Below are positions 24,327 through 26,412 of a stretch of 26,412 nucleotides of DNA, in pieces (position 1 is the first letter of the stretch; each line of letters begins with the position of its first letter). The stretch comes from a virus. The notes beneath the pieces were generated by a model. It was given only the letters and a program-made list of their open reading frames with translations, was not told where the DNA came from and did not search any database. The position numbers and the translations under genes were made by a program. The stretch lies in IMG/VR virus record IMGVR_UViG_3300018040_000017, positions 1 to 26,412 of that record. One strand, given 5' to 3'.

Positions 24327-25414
24327 ATTATCAAATTAACACAAATCCGTGCCGCACTTGATGTCTCCCCTGCTTGCCCTATTATCGCTGTCGTATTTGC
24401 CGATCCGGTACCTACGGCTGTCCCTGTTGTTCCTATTGCGACATTTGTTATATTGCTCCATGCAGATGATACTGACTGGTCTGATGGTGCGCATTCAAGA
24501 TACTGGTTGCCATTTTTATAGAATATATATCCTCCTGCTGGTCCAACATCCTGTAAGTCATAACTGAATATTGAGGTGAATGAATGTATTGCCCTTACAT
24601 AAAACTGATAACTCTTGGTCTGTACACTCTGGGCTCCCGAACCGAAATTCTGATACCATGCTGAGATGGCTACAGATTCCGAAGAAGTCCAATATGTGTT
24701 TTGTGAAAAGTTTCCAAGCCCATTCAGATAAAGGACGGAATACATAAGAGCTAATTCATCTTTTGATGGCAGGTACCAATTATTAAAAGTGTTTTCATCT
24801 TTTAGCCAAAATAATCCATTTGCTCCAAGTAGTTCATATATTGTATCATATATCCCTCCCGGCAATGCCCTGAAGCCATAGTTGTCATCGGCTCCTGTAT
24901 TAGGATCATTCCAGTGGTCATCGCCTACCTCTTTCAGATGTCCTCCGGCTATCATCTGTCCTCCAAGGAATGTCAATAGAATGTTAATCTCCGCCTCTGT
25001 AGGCACATGCCATCCCTCCGGACAGAAATCCACTGACATGATCTGATTCCATGAGTAAAGACCTCCGTATATAGCCCTGTTGTCTTCATCGTCATTATAG
25101 ACTCTGCTCCCGGGATAAGCGTTATCCCAGTTCCTCTTCATCCACGTCTGAGATCCAATCGTCACTTCTTCCCAGCCCTCGTATAGGAATGCGCCACCGA
25201 TAGCTGCACCGTAATATGTTATCTCTGCGCTTACATTTAACAAAACAGGGACTTCTCCCTGTAGCGTCTCAAGAACCCCTGCCCCATGTTGTTCACTGCT
25301 ACTTGCGGTGCGCACATTTTTGGCAAAGGTAAACTCCCCCTCCTGAAGGAACTGAGGGTCTTGATCACTGTTTAGACCTAAAAATAATTTCTTTATATCT
25401 CTAAGAGTTGCCAT
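24323..25414 (-). CDS. Tail protein with mosaic C-type-lectin-like (FISUMP/Lcl) domain
   Basis: A 363-residue protein from ATG 25414. Residues 1-55 (RDIKKLFLGLNSDQDPQFLQ, EGEFTFAKNVR, GVLETLQGEVPVLL) resemble the start of the long tail stabilization protein. Residues about 80-187 are FISUMP-like (IGSQTWMKRNW, YSWNQIM, CPEGWHVPTEAEI, GFRALPGG). Residues about 205-278 look like the second half of a DUF1566/Lcl lectin domain (WYLPSKDELALMY, YWTSSES, AWYQNF, FYVRAIHSF), and residues 290-361 like its first half (GPAGGYIFYKNG, APSDQSVSSAW, GTAVGTGSANTTAI, AARICVNL). The halves are in reversed order. The protein probably binds host surface structures. It may be a variable protein, but no reverse transcriptase is in the window. 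Confidence 0.72.
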   Translation of the reverse strand: MATLRDIKKLFLGLNSDQDPQFLQEGEFTFAKNVRTASSSEQHGAGVLETLQGEVPVLLNVSAEITYYGAAIGGAFLYEGWEEVTIGSQTWMKRNWDNAYPGSRVYNDDEDNRAIYGGLYSWNQIMSVDFCPEGWHVPTEAEINILLTFLGGQMIAGGHLKEVGDDHWNDPNTGADDNYGFRALPGGIYDTIYELLGANGLFWLKDENTFNNWYLPSKDELALMYSVLYLNGLGNFSQNTYWTSSESVAISAWYQNFGSGAQSVQTKSYQFYVRAIHSFTSIFSYDLQDVGPAGGYIFYKNGNQYLECAPSDQSVSSAWSNITNVAIGTTGTAVGTGSANTTAIIGQAGETSSAARICVNLII

Positions 25415-25417
25415 ATA

Positions 25418-26224
25418 TTAACGTTTTGGCGACTGTCTGTAACTGCCCCAAAGAGCTCTTTTCAGTTCATCGGCTGTGAAACTGTTCTGAAATGCCCTTA
25501 GTTCTGCCACTGCCTCTTCGTGATCTTTCTTCCGTCTCTCAATCTCCGAATAAGCCATCTTAACCGCAGTCCTGCCGGTAAGGAACCCAAGCATATCACC
25601 CGAGATCATCTGCCACTCCACATACGTCCTGAGTGCAGGAACGGCTTCCCTTGGCACTAATGAACTACCATCAAGTTTTACGCCTGAACTCAGATACTCT
25701 AAAACTATACCTGTTCGCGGTATATGACCCGAGAACACTATCTGTCTCCTCTCCCTGTCTATGCGGTAATATGAACTATCAATACCTCCTGGTAAGCCAA
25801 ATAATCCGCCCACGTACTGCCCATTTCTAAAGTGTGAACTGAAAAATATGGCATCCGGAATACCATGAAAATGGTCATTGTCCGCATTGCCCACTTCAAG
25901 TCCGGTGTCATCGTACGTCCGAGGTAGCAATAGATTATCATGCCTTGTTATCACCCGTAGCTTGCCGTTAATCGGAATGCCAATGCGGACATAATCTATA
26001 AAATCTGCAGGCAGAGGAACTGTTTTGGCAAGTGACATGTGCAAATATACGACCTGTAATCCCGCATCCATGTTATACATATTTAATTCAGTAAACCCCT
26101 CTAACGCTATCTGTGTCAATCGTTTATAATCTTTCATCGAGTAATTAGATAACCTATTTAATATGGACATAATTACGTAACGAATTGTCACAAATCCTTC
26201 GGTGTTGGGTAATGCATTTGACAT
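25418..26224 (-). CDS. Tail tubular/ring (head-tail adaptor-like) protein
   Basis: A 268-residue protein from ATG 26224, which shares one base with the stop of the preceding gene (TAATG). It opens with helices (YVIMSILNRLSNYSMKDYKR), then MSLAKTVPLPADFIDYVRIG (108-127), PINGKLRVIT, FGLPGG, YYRIDRERRQIVFSGHIP and IVLEYLSSGVKLDG. EAVPALRTYVEWQMISGD and a charged C-terminal helix (YSEIERRKKDHEEAVAELRA) follow. This is the layout I recall for the tail-tubular/ring proteins next to the stabilization protein in crAss-like and other Bacteroidetes podoviruses. It probably forms part of the neck or tail tube. Confidence rests on the 'PLPADFIDYVRIG' and 'LEYLSSG' landmarks and context. Confidence 0.72.
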   Translation of the reverse strand: MSNALPNTEGFVTIRYVIMSILNRLSNYSMKDYKRLTQIALEGFTELNMYNMDAGLQVVYLHMSLAKTVPLPADFIDYVRIGIPINGKLRVITRHDNLLLPRTYDDTGLEVGNADNDHFHGIPDAIFFSSHFRNGQYVGGLFGLPGGIDSSYYRIDRERRQIVFSGHIPRTGIVLEYLSSGVKLDGSSLVPREAVPALRTYVEWQMISGDMLGFLTGRTAVKMAYSEIERRKKDHEEAVAELRAFQNSFTADELKRALWGSYRQSPKR

Positions 26225-26412
26225 TATGCTATTTTTTTAATTTGATTATTTATTTCTTTTTTTCTCATAATGCTCTGTTTCTGAGCAATACTTAATTTTC
26301 TTTTATGTTCATCAGAAAACGGCTTCCCTTTATGCACAAGGCTTAATTTCTTTTTTGTTTCAGAATTTGCCCTTTTTCCAAGATGTGATAATCTGTTTTT
26401 CAATTTTGATTC
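26224..26412 (-). CDS. NUMOD3-containing protein, C-terminal end only
   Basis: The last 62 residues of a gene that enters from the right edge. The end reads LSHLGKRANSETKKKLSLVH, KGKPFSDEHKRKLSIAQKQ, then a Lys-rich tail and TAA. Two motifs of the GK..SxExKxKLS type fit NUMOD3, a DNA-binding module common in GIY-YIG and HNH homing endonucleases. The nuclease part, if any, lies outside the window. The stop overlaps the tail gene's ATG by one base (TAATG), so the gene is integrated into the late operon rather than a loose insertion. Confidence 0.7.
   Translation of the reverse strand, partial: ESKLKNRLSHLGKRANSETKKKLSLVHKGKPFSDEHKRKLSIAQKQSIMRKKEINNQIKKIA

Noticed and set aside
24323-25414. 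A complete diversity-generating retroelement
   Set aside because: No reverse transcriptase, accessory gene or template repeat was found in the window; only a candidate target is reported.
1-26412. Reassigned stop codon, as in some crAss-like phages
   Set aside because: TAA, TGA and TAG each end well-supported genes (TAG at 2213, TGA at 1126, TAA at 438), so no recoding is needed.

Overview
The window looks like part of a tailed-phage (or prophage) genome from a Bacteroidetes host. Every supportable gene is on the minus strand, so transcription runs from high to low coordinates. Four things point to Bacteroidetes. A promoter at 10401-10432 fits the Bacteroidetes primary sigma consensus (TTTG, 20-base spacer, TAnnTTTG). 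Genes start behind A/T-rich leaders with no Shine-Dalgarno sequence. The tail genes carry FISUMP-like and BACON-like domains. The tail proteins resemble those I recall from crAss-like and related short-tailed Bacteroidetes phages. TAA, TGA and TAG all end genes, so the code is standard. No terminase, portal, capsid, integrase or lysis gene lies in the window, so a crAss-like assignment remains an inference.

Late (virion) block, 26412 down to 10498. It opens with the end of a NUMOD3-containing protein, then a tail-tubular/ring-like protein. A tail protein system follows that appears split over three genes (24323-25414, 22587-24326, 19161-22136), with a small structural gene (22138-22575) in the last gap. 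These pieces carry accessory sugar- or surface-binding domains: a mosaic C-type-lectin-like module, a chitin-binding-type module and a BACON-like domain. Three probable internal/ejection proteins come next, ending in a 2195-residue polyvalent-type protein.

A 116-base A/T-rich gap (10382-10497) separates the blocks and carries the promoter for the early block.

Early (replication/recombination) block, 10381 down to 1734. It has two small proteins, a T7 gp4/Twinkle-type primase-helicase with a GTG start, a short GroES-like protein, small unknowns, a YqaJ-type exonuclease, a NUMOD1-type DNA-binding protein, a RusA-type Holliday-junction resolvase, a DUF3127 SSB-like protein, a winged-helix-like protein, a RecT-like annealase and a membrane-anchored protein. 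The genes are tightly packed, often with ATGA or TAATG overlaps, so they probably form one transcript. An intrinsic terminator at 1644-1686 closes it.

Beyond the terminator is an accessory cassette: an HNH-like nuclease and two tandem Imm-5-like proteins. The latter have alanine/aspartate/tyrosine tracts encoded by almost pure GCT/GAT/TAT triplets and differ greatly in tract length. The most interesting signals are this nuclease plus immunity-like cassette, the chimeric lectin-like tail protein (a possible diversity-generating-retroelement target) and the fragmented tail protein. No stretch over 300 bases lacks a gene.
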